From Flavicella sp965243265 (GTDB taxonomy: Bacteria > Bacteroidota > Bacteroidia > Flavobacteriales > Flavobacteriaceae), in the NCBI GenBank assembly GCA_965243265.1, contig CBDEUL010000002.1:288832-352831 (forward strand): DNA of 64,000 nucleotides. Reading direction: 5' to 3'. The notes beneath the pieces are model-generated. The model made no database searches, was not told where the DNA came from, and saw only the letters and a program-made list of their open reading frames with translations. Every line of letters begins with the position of its first letter. Within the stretch, counting starts at the first letter, position 1. Positions 37,447-46,501 of this stretch are shown in pieces. The translations under genes were made by a program, and so were the position numbers.

Positions 37447-37884
37447 TTATTTTTTTGAATGCAATGCCATTCTGTTTCCTTCAGAATCTATGAACAATGC
37501 AAAATATCCTGCGGTTTCACTTAAAAATGTTTTTTGCATTACCACTCTTCCTCCTGCTGCATTTACACGAGAAAGCACGTTGTTTAAATCCTCTCCTCCG
37601 TTTAAATATACCAAAGGTCCTACTTCACTAGGCACACAACCTGGCCCTGTTACAATAGCTCCTCCAACACCTGTTTCTGCTGGAAAAAAAGACATTGCAA
37701 ATCCATTTAACTCTACAGATTTCATTTCTATTTGATATATGTAATTATAAAATGAAGTAGACCTGTAATGACTGTATGCAGGTATTTCAAACCAATTCAC
37801 AAAGTTTTTAAAAGTTGTTTTTTCTTTTAACTTTTTTAAACTGGCTTCTTCTATTTTTTTCTTAAGGTTTACTGTAGACCCCAT
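37447..37884 (-). CDS. VOC-family (glyoxalase/bleomycin-resistance fold) protein (145 aa)
   Basis: This is a single-unit VOC protein. The first beta-alpha-beta module begins NFVNWFEIPAYSHYRSTSFYNYIYQIEM, and the second contains VLSRVNAAGGRVVMQKTFLSETAGYFALFIDSEGNRMALHS with the usual terminal Glu/His positions (FIDSEGNRMALH). The first 30 residues are Lys-rich and helical. No catalytic assignment is possible. It may be the first gene of the minus-strand group with the decarboxylase and ATP-grasp genes (55-nt gap, no terminator visible), but no TAnnTTTG box was found upstream. Confidence 0.85.
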   Translation of the reverse strand: MGSTVNLKKKIEEASLKKLKEKTTFKNFVNWFEIPAYSHYRSTSFYNYIYQIEMKSVELNGFAMSFFPAETGVGGAIVTGPGCVPSEVGPLVYLNGGEDLNNVLSRVNAAGGRVVMQKTFLSETAGYFALFIDSEGNRMALHSKK

Positions 37885-38140
37885 AACTGTTTTCTTAGTT
37901 GATTCTAATATTACGTTTGTATATATAAAAACGCTGAGTAGAAAAATACCCTACCTCAAAAACCTAAAATCGAAGTACATTTTTTCAAAAAAACTGATTT
38001 ACAACACTTTAAATAACAGTACCTAATTAATATTGTAAAACTAGGTAGGGTCATTTTATAATTAACTGTTTTAATAAATAAACAACCCTTAGTGCTTGTT
38101 AAAACAGGTGCCTTCTATAAAGAGGTTCAAAATTTTAATT

Positions 38141-40345
38141 ATGGAAAAAGCTTTTAAAAACAACTACTGGATTCAGTCAACGTTAAACAGTTATAGTTTG
38201 GTGTTCTTTTCGCTAAACAATGTATTTGCTTTCTGTATTTTAACGGTTACTTTTTTTACACCTTTTGTGGGGTTTTGTGGACTTTTATCTGTTGCCTCTA
38301 TCAATTTACTTGCTCATTTTATCGGGTTCAATAAAGAGGAAATAAAAACCGGATTGTTTGGTTTTAATGCTTTGTTTTTGGGAATGGCTTTGGGGTATGA
38401 GTTTAATTTTAACTTCCCTTTTATTGTGCTATTTCTATCATCCATTATCATTCTCTTATTGATTACAGTAAGTATGAAAGGTTTTCTAGGAATGTACAAC
38501 TTACCTTTTCTTGTTTTTCCTTTTATTCTAACTTATTGGGTAGTTTCATTATCTGCTACAAACTTTGAATACATTCTTCTTGATGAAAATCATATTTATG
38601 CTATTAACAAATCTACTAAAGAGAGTACTTCGGTTTGGTACCAAATCGTACACATACTTGACACTATTGCTATACCTCCTTTTTTAACCGCTTTTCTTAA
38701 AACGCTTTCAGGAACCTTTTTTCAAAAGAGTATTCTAGGTGGCCTCATTATTGCCTTAGGCTTATTACAGTTTTCTAGAATTGCATTTTCTTTAAGTTTT
38801 ATTGGTTTTTCATGTGCTTACTTTTACTACTTTATTTTTGGAGCAGATGTTTCTGATTTGACTCATAATTTATTAGGGGCTAATTTTATTTTTACTGCCA
38901 TAGCCATAGGTTGCTTTTTTATTATACCTAATACTTATAGCTACTTAACCGTAATTATTTTAACCCCTATTGTTTTGTTAAGTTCATTAGCCTTGACCAA
39001 AATTCTGGGGACTTTTCAAATTAGAGCTTACTCTTTTTCGTTTAGCTTGGTTACAACTATTTTTCTATTTGCTCTTAATCAACGCTTATTTTCTAACTAT
39101 TTAACTGTAGTTACTTTACAATATTTTTCTGCAGAAAAAACAATTTACAAATACATTAATTCGCTACAGCGTTTTAAAAACGAACACTTATACAAAGTTT
39201 CACTCCCTTTTATTGGTGAATGGAATGTAAGTCAAGGTTATGACGGGAGTATTACACATTTAGGGGACTGGGGAAAGGCTTTAGATTTTGTTATTGAAGA
39301 TTCTCTTGAAAACACTTATTACCTTCCTACAAATCCAAAAGATGGATTTCAACGTGAAAATTTTTATTGTTATGATAAAGAAATCCTGGCTCCTTATGAT
39401 GGATATGTATACGATATTATAAATACTGTTGAGGAAAATGACGTGGGCGATATGGACACCAGTCGTAACTGGGGAAATACCGTTATTATGAATCACCTAA
39501 ACGGTTTGTTTTCTCAAATAAGCCATGTTAAAAAAGATTCTTTCAAAGTCTTTGTTGGTCAATATGTAAAAAAAGGAACTGTACTTGCAACCTGTGGTAA
39601 TTCTGGGCGTTCTCCTGAACCACATATTCATTTTCAATTTCAAACAAGTCCATACCTAGGATCTAAAACTTTTCCTTATCCTATTTCTTACTTTATAGAA
39701 CGTAAGGATAAGCAACGTTTTTTAAGAATTTCTGAAATACCTAATGAAAAAGCTTTTATCAGTAATGTATTGGTAAATGAACTTCTAGTTATAGGATTTT
39801 CCCTATTACCTGGTAAAAAACTAACTCTTAGGAAAGAAAACACAAAAGACGAAATTCACTGGGAAGTATTTACAGATGCCTACAACAGAACACATATTTA
39901 TTGCCACAACTCAAAATCATATGCCTACTTTGTAAATGATGGTACTATGTTTTATTTCACAGATTTTGAAGGTGATAAAAAATCTATTTTATTCCAGTTC
40001 TACTTAGCTGCCTATCGTCAATTACTCGGGTATTATGAAGGTATTAAGGTTGAAGACAAAGTTCCTTTGATACATTTCAACAAAAAAATAGCGCAGTTTT
40101 TCCAAGATTTCTTAGCACCTTTTTACTTATTTACAAAAGCTAACTTTCATTCAACATTTAATTACGCAGATAATATATATGCTCCTCAAAAAGTAATTAT
40201 AAACTCTAAAGTAGAAGCCAAACTTATAAACTATAGTTTTAAGAAAACTCACTTTGAAATAGAATTAGAAAACCTTCAATTAACACGATTTAAAATTCAT
40301 CAGAAAAATAACTCTGAAACATATCAAATAGAATTGAACTCTTAA
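38141..40345 (+). CDS. Urea-transporter-like membrane domain fused to M23 (LytM) metallopeptidase (734 aa)
   Basis: The N-terminal half (about 15-310) has about ten hydrophobic spans and matches the urea-transporter fold (INLLAHFIGFNKEEIKTGLFGFNALFLGMALG; NLPFLVFPFILTYW). In the pore motif LPxxTxPF the Thr is replaced by Val (LPFLVFPF), so urea selectivity is doubtful. The second half carries an M23 peptidase domain (about 355-500): HLGDWGKALDF supplies the first zinc His and Asp, NWGNTVIMNHLNGLFSQISH and PHIHFQF the remaining His residues. About 235 C-terminal residues have no family I can name. The frame is continuous through the junction. I start at 38141 because the upstream TTG start adds an unlikely basic stretch. 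It leads an operon with a TPR protein and a TPR-barrel protein. Periplasmic peptidoglycan or peptide cleavage is likely. Confidence 0.88.
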   Translation: MEKAFKNNYWIQSTLNSYSLVFFSLNNVFAFCILTVTFFTPFVGFCGLLSVASINLLAHFIGFNKEEIKTGLFGFNALFLGMALGYEFNFNFPFIVLFLSSIIILLLITVSMKGFLGMYNLPFLVFPFILTYWVVSLSATNFEYILLDENHIYAINKSTKESTSVWYQIVHILDTIAIPPFLTAFLKTLSGTFFQKSILGGLIIALGLLQFSRIAFSLSFIGFSCAYFYYFIFGADVSDLTHNLLGANFIFTAIAIGCFFIIPNTYSYLTVIILTPIVLLSSLALTKILGTFQIRAYSFSFSLVTTIFLFALNQRLFSNYLTVVTLQYFSAEKTIYKYINSLQRFKNEHLYKVSLPFIGEWNVSQGYDGSITHLGDWGKALDFVIEDSLENTYYLPTNPKDGFQRENFYCYDKEILAPYDGYVYDIINTVEENDVGDMDTSRNWGNTVIMNHLNGLFSQISHVKKDSFKVFVGQYVKKGTVLATCGNSGRSPEPHIHFQFQTSPYLGSKTFPYPISYFIERKDKQRFLRISEIPNEKAFISNVLVNELLVIGFSLLPGKKLTLRKENTKDEIHWEVFTDAYNRTHIYCHNSKSYAYFVNDGTMFYFTDFEGDKKSILFQFYLAAYRQLLGYYEGIKVEDKVPLIHFNKKIAQFFQDFLAPFYLFTKANFHSTFNYADNIYAPQKVIINSKVEAKLINYSFKKTHFEIELENLQLTRFKIHQKNNSETYQIELNS

Positions 40346-40358
40346 AAATCCTTTTATT

Positions 40359-40973
40359 ATGAAATACTTCAAACAAACTTTAACAATTTGTGCTTTAATA
40401 GTAAGCTTTACAATTCAAGCACAAAACAAAGAAATAACCAATGCTTTTTCTAAATCATATTACTTTCAAGAACAGGCAAACTATGACCAAGCAATTGCTG
40501 CTTTAAACAAAGTCTATTCTGTTTCTTCTTATGAAATTAACCTAAGGTTAGGGTGGCTGCATTACTTGGCTGGCAACAATGCACAATCTATTCAATTTTA
40601 TAAAAAAGCAGCTAAAATTATGCCTGCTGCTACGGAGCCTCAATGGAACATGATTACTGTATATACAAAAACTGAAAACTGGAGAGAAATTGAAAAAATG
40701 TACAAGTCTATTTTAAAACTAAATCCTAAAAACAGTACGGCAAATTATAATTTAGGACTCATCTATTACTACCGTAAATCCTATGTTACTGCCAAAAAAT
40801 ATTTTGATGTTTCACTTAACCTAACTCCGTTTGAATACAACAGTATGCTTATGAGTGCTTGGACAAACTATTTTTTGGGAAACATGAATCATGCAACTAT
40901 TTTATTTAACAAAGTACTGTTATACAGTCCAAACGATACTTCTGCTTTAGAAGGGCTAGAAATGATTAAATAG
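40359..40973 (+). CDS. Exported tetratricopeptide-repeat protein (204 aa)
   Basis: Signal peptide MKYFKQTLTICALIVSFTIQAQ, then about four to five TPR units over residues 30-200 (for example NLRLGWLHYLAGNNAQSIQF, ANYNLGLIYYYRKSYVTAKKYF, ALEGL). No enzymatic domain. Located 13 nt after the transporter-peptidase gene and 19 nt before the barrel protein gene. TPR proteins of this kind usually act as periplasmic adaptors, here perhaps linking the inner-membrane peptidase and the outer-membrane barrel; that link is inference from operon structure. Confidence 0.88.
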   Translation: MKYFKQTLTICALIVSFTIQAQNKEITNAFSKSYYFQEQANYDQAIAALNKVYSVSSYEINLRLGWLHYLAGNNAQSIQFYKKAAKIMPAATEPQWNMITVYTKTENWREIEKMYKSILKLNPKNSTANYNLGLIYYYRKSYVTAKKYFDVSLNLTPFEYNSMLMSAWTNYFLGNMNHATILFNKVLLYSPNDTSALEGLEMIK

Positions 40974-40992
40974 AAATCTAAAAAACTACCAG

Positions 40993-42225
40993 ATGAAACC
41001 TTTTTTACACCCTATACCCTTCTTCCAAAAACTGCTGATTTGTATTGCTATATATTTTTTACCTACAAGTAGCCTTTGGGCGCAAAATAACCTGACTCCT
41101 GAACAGGTCGACACAAAAACATATAATTTATATGTGCTCCAAAAATGGTCTGAATTGATAACCGTTGGTAAAATAGCTATAGATAAAGGATACGATTATT
41201 TTTACCTGCGAATGCGTATAGGAACGGCATACTATAACAAAAAAAATTACAATCTGGCACAGATACATTTTAAAGAAGCTCTAGAGTTTAATTCTAAAAA
41301 TGACCTAGCAAAAGAGTATTTGTATTACTGCTATTTATTTAACGGTAAAAAAGAAGAGGCTCGTAAACTAAGTCGTAGTTTTTCAAAATTTCTATCTTCT
41401 AAAACAGGGACTTTAAAAGCTTCTAATGTAGATTTTATTACTACAGAAACGGCTCTTAAAATAGCTGATAAAGATTATTATGACATCAATAATACCACAT
41501 ACTTTAACACCGCTTTTTATGCTCAAATAGGTTTAAAACATTCAGTAAAAAATAATTTTTCGCTCTTCCATGCAGCCACCTATTTTTCTCAAGAACTGAA
41601 CACAGGAAAAGTAAAACAATCTCAATATTATTTACAAGGAGCCATTCCGTTAAAAAATAATTGGTTGCTATCTCCTGCTTTTCATTTGGTAAGATTAAAT
41701 TTTGTAGGAGCTACAGGTCTTGAAGAATTTTCGGGTAACCACAACTATTTTGTAGGTTCATTTCAAGCAAAAAAAAGTATTAAAAACATAGATTTTTCTT
41801 TAGGAACTACCTACTCTAACATCAATAATGCAAATCAGTTCAATCACTTTAGTTCTATAACTTATACACCTTTTGGCAACAGTAATTTAGTACTAGGATA
41901 CACTGGCTACCTACACACGGTAGAAAGTGCTGAAAACTATAGTTTTTCAAACAAAACCTTTCTTTATTTTCAACCTACAAAACTTACTTCTATAAAACTG
42001 AGTTATTTTAAAAACGAAGATTATAATATTATTGAAGACAATGGGTTTCTAATAAACAACTCATATGATTTAACAGACAATAGGTTTGAAATTCTTGCCG
42101 ATTTTAAAATAAGTAAAAATGCGAGTATCTATACTTTGTACCAGTCTGAAAAGAAACAACACAGAATAGATTCCTTTAATTACAATTACAACTTATTCCT
42201 AATCGGTTTAAAAATTCAACTTTAA
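40993..42225 (+). CDS. TPR plus outer-membrane beta-barrel protein (410 aa)
   Basis: The signal peptide ends near residue 31 (TSSLWAQ). Residues about 35-135 contain TPR-like helices (YFYLRMRIGTAYYNKKNYNLA, AKEYLYYCYLFNGKKEEA). From about 165 to the end the sequence has amphipathic strands typical of an outer-membrane barrel (FNTAFYAQIGLKHSVKNNFS, YYLQGAIPLKNNWLLSPAFH), ending NLFLIGLKIQL. The layout recalls the YaiO-type TPR/barrel family, but I cannot confirm membership. It is the last gene of the three-gene operon; with the inner-membrane fusion and the TPR adaptor it could form an envelope-spanning assembly. Confidence 0.8.
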   Translation: MKPFLHPIPFFQKLLICIAIYFLPTSSLWAQNNLTPEQVDTKTYNLYVLQKWSELITVGKIAIDKGYDYFYLRMRIGTAYYNKKNYNLAQIHFKEALEFNSKNDLAKEYLYYCYLFNGKKEEARKLSRSFSKFLSSKTGTLKASNVDFITTETALKIADKDYYDINNTTYFNTAFYAQIGLKHSVKNNFSLFHAATYFSQELNTGKVKQSQYYLQGAIPLKNNWLLSPAFHLVRLNFVGATGLEEFSGNHNYFVGSFQAKKSIKNIDFSLGTTYSNINNANQFNHFSSITYTPFGNSNLVLGYTGYLHTVESAENYSFSNKTFLYFQPTKLTSIKLSYFKNEDYNIIEDNGFLINNSYDLTDNRFEILADFKISKNASIYTLYQSEKKQHRIDSFNYNYNLFLIGLKIQL

Positions 42226-42283
42226 TTAAGAGATATTAAGATTTTCTTAACTAAAATTGAATTCACATCATTTTTATTAAAAG

Positions 42284-42291
42284 TATATTTG
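42284..42291 (+). promoter_or_regulatory. Promoter -7 box for the TerB-DnaJ gene
   Basis: TATATTTG lies 19 nt before the ATG at 42310; a TTG at 42257-42259 is 24 nt upstream, slightly longer than the usual spacing. The box overlaps the longer in-frame start (42289), supporting 42310. Confidence 0.55.
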
Positions 42292-42309
42292 CCTCTTAAT
42301 TTTATTAAA

Positions 42310-43053
42310 ATGGCAAGTTTTACAAAGTGGTTAGGTGCAGGGTTAGGATGGTCTTTTGGAGGTCCAATCGGAGCACTATTAGGTTATATGGTTGGTAATG
42401 TAATTGATGGATTCACTAAAAAAGATATTCAAGATTTTAGAGAACAAGCTCAAAACCACTCTAACACAACACATTCTGGAGATTTTGAAATAAGTCTGTT
42501 AATTTTATCATCATTTGTAATTAAAGCAGATGGAAAAATAGATCAACGTGAACTTGATTTTGTCCGTGCTTATTTTGTTAAAATGTACGGGAAAGACAGA
42601 GCTAATCATGCTTTTAAACTATTCAAAGGCATCATAAAAAGTCAAGATGTTTCTGTACGTCAAATATCGTTACAGATACGTCAACAAATGCAACACTCTT
42701 CTCGCCTACAACTAATGCATTATTTATTTGCATTGGCAAAAGCTGATGAAGTAGTTACGCCTGACGAATTAGACATGTTGCATAAAATAGCAGGGTACTT
42801 AAATATCAATCAGTACGATTTTGAATCTATCAAAGCAATGTTCTACAACGATTCTGAAAGTGCTTATAAAATTTTAGAAATAGAAAAATCAGCAACTGAT
42901 AAAGAATTGAAAGCTGCTTATAGAAAAATGGTTAAAAAGCACCACCCTGATAAAGTAAAACATCTGGGAGAAGCTCATTTAAAAGGAGCTGAAGAAAAGT
43001 TCCTGAAAATTCAAGAAGCATACGAACAAATAAAAAAAGAGCGAGGTATTTAA
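42310..43053 (+). CDS. TerB-DnaJ domain co-chaperone, DjlA-like (247 aa)
   Basis: The N-terminal segment is Gly-rich and hydrophobic (GAGLGWSFGGPIGALLGYMVGNVI), a possible membrane anchor as in DjlA. A TerB-like helical domain follows (about 50-165; VIKADGKIDQRELDFVRAYF, ALAKADEVVTPDELDMLHKI, with paired acidic motifs). A C-terminal J domain (about 180-247) carries the essential HPD motif in KKHHPDKVKHLG. It should stimulate Hsp70 (DnaK) at the inner-membrane face. The gene's last codons and stop lie inside the terminator hairpin at 43036-43068. Confidence 0.92.
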   Translation: MASFTKWLGAGLGWSFGGPIGALLGYMVGNVIDGFTKKDIQDFREQAQNHSNTTHSGDFEISLLILSSFVIKADGKIDQRELDFVRAYFVKMYGKDRANHAFKLFKGIIKSQDVSVRQISLQIRQQMQHSSRLQLMHYLFALAKADEVVTPDELDMLHKIAGYLNINQYDFESIKAMFYNDSESAYKILEIEKSATDKELKAAYRKMVKKHHPDKVKHLGEAHLKGAEEKFLKIQEAYEQIKKERGI

Positions 43054-43068
43054 TCTCGCTCTTTTTTG
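43036..43068 (+). terminator. Terminator overlapping the end of the TerB-DnaJ gene
   Basis: Stem AAAGAGCGAG (43036-43045) and CTCGCTCTTT (43055-43064) with the stop codon (43051-43053) in the 9-nt loop, followed by U-run. Coding sequence and terminator share bases. Confidence 0.85.
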
Positions 43069-43190
43069 TTTTTAAAACACTACAAACATACTTGTACTTC
43101 TAATGCTTCAGACACAAATCAAATTGGTACACTTTTGTACCTAAAAAACAAAAAACGTAAATTCGCAATTCATCTATAAAAACGTTTATT

Positions 43191-45803
43191 TTGGCAAAAA
43201 CAAAAGCGAAAAAAGAAACCCCCTTAATGAAGCAATACAACGCTATCAAGGCAAAATACCCTGATGCCATGTTGTTATTTAGAGTCGGTGATTTTTATGA
43301 AACTTTTGGAACTGATGCCATTGAATGTGCCCGTGTTTTAAACATTACACTAACTAAAAGAGGGGCAGGTAGCGAAAATGAAACTGCCTTAGCTGGTTTT
43401 CCACACCATTCGCTAAACACCTATATGCCAAAACTGGTAAAAGCAGGAATGCGTGTTGCTATTTGTGATCAGTTGGAAGATCCCAAAATGACCAAAACAA
43501 TTGTCAAAAGAGGAGTTACTGAACTTATTACTCCTGGGGTTTCTTTTAATGATGAAGTATTACAATCTACCTCTAACAATTTTTTAGCAGCAGTACACTT
43601 TGGAAAAAAAGCATTGGGTATTTCTTTTTTAGATGTTTCTACAGGTGAATTTTTAACAGCACAAGGCTCTGAAGAATATATAGACAAACTGTTACAAAAC
43701 TTTCAACCAAGTGAAATCTTAGTCCAAAAACAAAACCGTGTAAAATTCACTGAAATTTTTGGAAGCTCCTTTCACTCGTTTTATTTAGACGATTGGGTTT
43801 TTCAATCAGATTTTGCCCATGAAAGTCTGACCAATCACTTTAAAGTAAACTCTTTAAAAGGCTTTGGTATTCAAGATTTATCTGAAGGTATTATTTCCTC
43901 TGGAGCTATCTTATACTACCTTTCAGAAACACAACACAATAAAATTGAGCATATTGCCTCTATCCAAAGAATTCATGAGAACAATTATGTTTGGATGGAT
44001 CGGTTTACCATTCGAAATTTAGAATTACATGCTTCTAGAGAAGCCAATGCTGTTACTTTACTAAATATCATAGACAAAACCATTTCTCCTATGGGAGCTC
44101 GTTTGCTAAGGCGTTGGTTGGCTTTGCCTTTAAAAGACATAGCACAAATACAAAACAGACAAGAAATTGTAAAATACCTGATTGATACACCTGATTTTTT
44201 TGACACCCTTACTTATCAAATTAAACAAATTAGTGATATAGAGCGTTTGGTTTCCAAAGTGGCAACAGGTAAAATTCACCCTCGTGAATTGATTTACTTA
44301 AAAAACTCTTTAAATGCCATTCTTCCTATTAAAGAAGCCGCTTTAAACAGTAGTAATAGTGCTTTAAAAAACATGGGGGCACAATTTAAAGAATGTCAAG
44401 AAGTACGCTCTAAAATTGAAAACACACTTTTTGAAGATGCTCCTGTAAACATTAACAAAGGAAATAGTATTGCTACAGGTGTTTCTCAAGAGTTAGATGA
44501 TTTACGCACTATTTCTACCTCTGGAAAAGACTACCTAGATAATATGCTACAAAGGGAAACGGAACGTACCGGTATAACCTCTCTTAAAATAGCATTTAAC
44601 AATGTTTTTGGATATTATATTGAAGTTCGTAATTCACATAAAGACAAAGTTCCTGAAGAATGGATTCGTAAACAAACTTTAGTAAGCGCCGAAAGGTACA
44701 TTACCGAAGAACTAAAAGAATACGAAACAAAAATTTTAGGTGCAGAAGAAAAAATTGCCAAACTAGAGCAACAAATTTACCATGAATTGGTACAATCTTT
44801 AACGGCTTTCATTAAAGAAATGCAACTGAATGCACAGTTAGTTGGACAAATTGATTGTTTAGGTTCTTTTGCTAAAACGGCTATTGAAAATAGCTATATC
44901 CGTCCTATAATAGATGAAAGTTCTGATATCGAAATTAAAAACGGACGTCACCCCGTAATTGAAAAACAATTACCTCTTGGTGAAGAATATATTGCAAACG
45001 ATGTTGTGTTAAATCGTAACTCACAACAAATTATCATGATTACAGGACCTAATATGTCTGGTAAATCAGCCATACTTCGTCAAACAGCTTTGATTGTTTT
45101 ATTGGCACAAATGGGAAGTTACGTTCCTGCACAAAATGCAAAAATTGGTATTGTAGATAAAATTTTTACGCGTGTAGGTGCTAGTGACAACATATCTATG
45201 GGAGAATCTACTTTTATGGTAGAAATGAATGAAACCGCAAGTATCCTTAACAATGTTTCTGATAGAAGCTTGATTTTACTAGATGAAATTGGACGTGGAA
45301 CAAGTACCTATGATGGTATTTCTATAGCTTGGGCAATTGCAGAATATTTACACGAACACCCAACCAAAGCAAAAACTTTATTTGCTACACACTACCATGA
45401 ACTAAATGATATGACCAATACTTTTGAGCGTATCAAAAACTTTAACGTGTCTGTAAAAGAACTAGAAGACACAGTAATATTTTTACGTAAACTCGTTTCT
45501 GGAGGTAGCGAACATAGTTTTGGTATTCATGTAGCTAAATTAGCCGGTATGCCTTCACAGGTTATTCATAGAGCTAATAAAATGCTAAAACAGCTAGAAA
45601 AAAACCATACCAATGAAGATATTAAGGAATCTTTAAAAACAGCTTCTCAAGAAGACGATCTTCAATTAAGCTTTTTCCAATTAGACGACCCTTTATTAGA
45701 AGACATTAAAGAAGAAATATTGACAACCAATATTGATACCTTAACTCCTATTGAGGCCTTGATGAAATTGAATGAAATTAAAAGAATGCTTACTAAAAAG
45801 TAA
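43191..45803 (+). CDS. mutS: DNA mismatch repair protein MutS (870 aa)
   Basis: This is the mismatch-recognition ATPase. The mismatch-binding motif is FRVGDFYETFG (near residues 28-38, with Phe-x-Glu). The P-loop is TGPNMSGKSAILRQ (near 620), with the downstream ATPase motifs DNISMGESTFMVEMNE and LILLDEIGRGTSTYDG, and LFATHYHEL. Full family length. The start is TTG at 43191, giving MAKTKAKKETPLMKQYN, the N-terminus expected in Flavobacteriaceae; the first ATG would be 12 codons later at PLMKQYN. The RNA methyltransferase gene starts 2 nt after the stop, so the two are co-transcribed. No mutL is in the window. Confidence 0.98.
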   Translation: MAKTKAKKETPLMKQYNAIKAKYPDAMLLFRVGDFYETFGTDAIECARVLNITLTKRGAGSENETALAGFPHHSLNTYMPKLVKAGMRVAICDQLEDPKMTKTIVKRGVTELITPGVSFNDEVLQSTSNNFLAAVHFGKKALGISFLDVSTGEFLTAQGSEEYIDKLLQNFQPSEILVQKQNRVKFTEIFGSSFHSFYLDDWVFQSDFAHESLTNHFKVNSLKGFGIQDLSEGIISSGAILYYLSETQHNKIEHIASIQRIHENNYVWMDRFTIRNLELHASREANAVTLLNIIDKTISPMGARLLRRWLALPLKDIAQIQNRQEIVKYLIDTPDFFDTLTYQIKQISDIERLVSKVATGKIHPRELIYLKNSLNAILPIKEAALNSSNSALKNMGAQFKECQEVRSKIENTLFEDAPVNINKGNSIATGVSQELDDLRTISTSGKDYLDNMLQRETERTGITSLKIAFNNVFGYYIEVRNSHKDKVPEEWIRKQTLVSAERYITEELKEYETKILGAEEKIAKLEQQIYHELVQSLTAFIKEMQLNAQLVGQIDCLGSFAKTAIENSYIRPIIDESSDIEIKNGRHPVIEKQLPLGEEYIANDVVLNRNSQQIIMITGPNMSGKSAILRQTALIVLLAQMGSYVPAQNAKIGIVDKIFTRVGASDNISMGESTFMVEMNETASILNNVSDRSLILLDEIGRGTSTYDGISIAWAIAEYLHEHPTKAKTLFATHYHELNDMTNTFERIKNFNVSVKELEDTVIFLRKLVSGGSEHSFGIHVAKLAGMPSQVIHRANKMLKQLEKNHTNEDIKESLKTASQEDDLQLSFFQLDDPLLEDIKEEILTTNIDTLTPIEALMKLNEIKRMLTKK

Positions 45804-45805
45804 AA

Positions 45806-46261
45806 ATGGTTGACAATCTAGAACAAGGATATTTTGGAATAGGTATTCAAAACGGAAAAACTCCAGAAAACTTAGGAGTATTATGGCGTTCTGCTCAAAA
45901 CATGGGTGCCAGTTATATTTTTACCATCGGAAATCGCTATGCCAAACAAGCTTGTGATACACACAAAGCAGTAGGTGCCATGCCTTATTTTCACTACAAT
46001 ACTTTTGAAGAGTTTTACAACAATATTCCTAAAGGAGCTATGTTGGTAGGTGTTGAATTAGATGACAAAGCGGTTCCTTTAGAAACTTTTGAACACCCAA
46101 GGCGTTGTGTTTATTTATTAGGTGCCGAAGACCATGGGTTGTCTAGAATAGCTATTGAAAAATCGCATCACCTTATAAAATTTGATACTCCTATGAGTTT
46201 AAATGTTTCCGTAGCCGGAAGTATTGTAATGTATGACAGGAGAATGAAAAAATTTAGCTAA
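45806..46261 (+). CDS. SpoU/TrmH-family RNA 2'-O-methyltransferase (151 aa)
   Basis: This is a minimal SPOUT methyltransferase with the trefoil-knot motifs: NGKTPENLGVLWRSAQNMGA (motif 1), RCVYLLGAEDHGLSRIAIEKS (motif 2), and IKFDTPMSLNVSVAGSIVMYD (motif 3). At 151 residues it has the catalytic domain only, like TrmL-sized members, without an extra RNA-binding domain. The target nucleoside (tRNA or rRNA) cannot be told from sequence. It sits 2 nt behind mutS, so it is translationally coupled. Confidence 0.92.
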   Translation: MVDNLEQGYFGIGIQNGKTPENLGVLWRSAQNMGASYIFTIGNRYAKQACDTHKAVGAMPYFHYNTFEEFYNNIPKGAMLVGVELDDKAVPLETFEHPRRCVYLLGAEDHGLSRIAIEKSHHLIKFDTPMSLNVSVAGSIVMYDRRMKKFS

Positions 46262-46276
46262 TCCAACAACCTCTTA

Positions 46277-46495
46277 TTAGTCAGGCAACACTTCACAATA
46301 AAAACCATGTGTTGCTAACAATGTTACAATGTCTCGATCATTTACGTTAGAAGAAGATTCTATTCTAAGAACATTATCTATATCTTCAAGATCAACAGAC
46401 CAATTTGTGATACTCGGATATCTTTTAAATACCGAACGAACTGTTCTTATTCTCCTCCTAGACGCTATATCTGTCTTAAAAATTAATAAGTTCAT
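46277..46495 (-). CDS. Small HMA-like-fold protein without CXXC (72 aa)
   Basis: The protein has a ferredoxin-like beta-alpha-beta pattern: LLIFKTDI, a helix RRIRTVRSVFKRYPSITNW, SVDLEDIDNVLRIE, a second helix DRDIVTLLATHGFYCEVL. This resembles heavy-metal-associated (HMA) domains, but the metal-binding CxxC is absent; only one Cys is present near the end. Similar small proteins occur in other flavobacteria (recalled). It converges on the RNA methyltransferase gene (15-nt gap) and lies 6 nt after the next small gene, so the two are co-transcribed. Function unknown. Confidence 0.7.
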   Translation of the reverse strand: MNLLIFKTDIASRRRIRTVRSVFKRYPSITNWSVDLEDIDNVLRIESSSNVNDRDIVTLLATHGFYCEVLPD

Positions 46496-46501
46496 AGTAT
46501 G

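Noticed and set aside
37885..38140. A gene or promoter in the divergent gap before the transporter-peptidase gene
   Set aside because: No frame of useful length and no TAnnTTTG box on either strand could be found; I see nothing else in these 256 bases.
33150..40345. Decarboxylase and urea-transporter genes as one arginine-to-urea pathway
   Set aside because: They lie on opposite strands without a shared promoter, no agmatinase or urease gene is present, and the urea-pore motif is altered.
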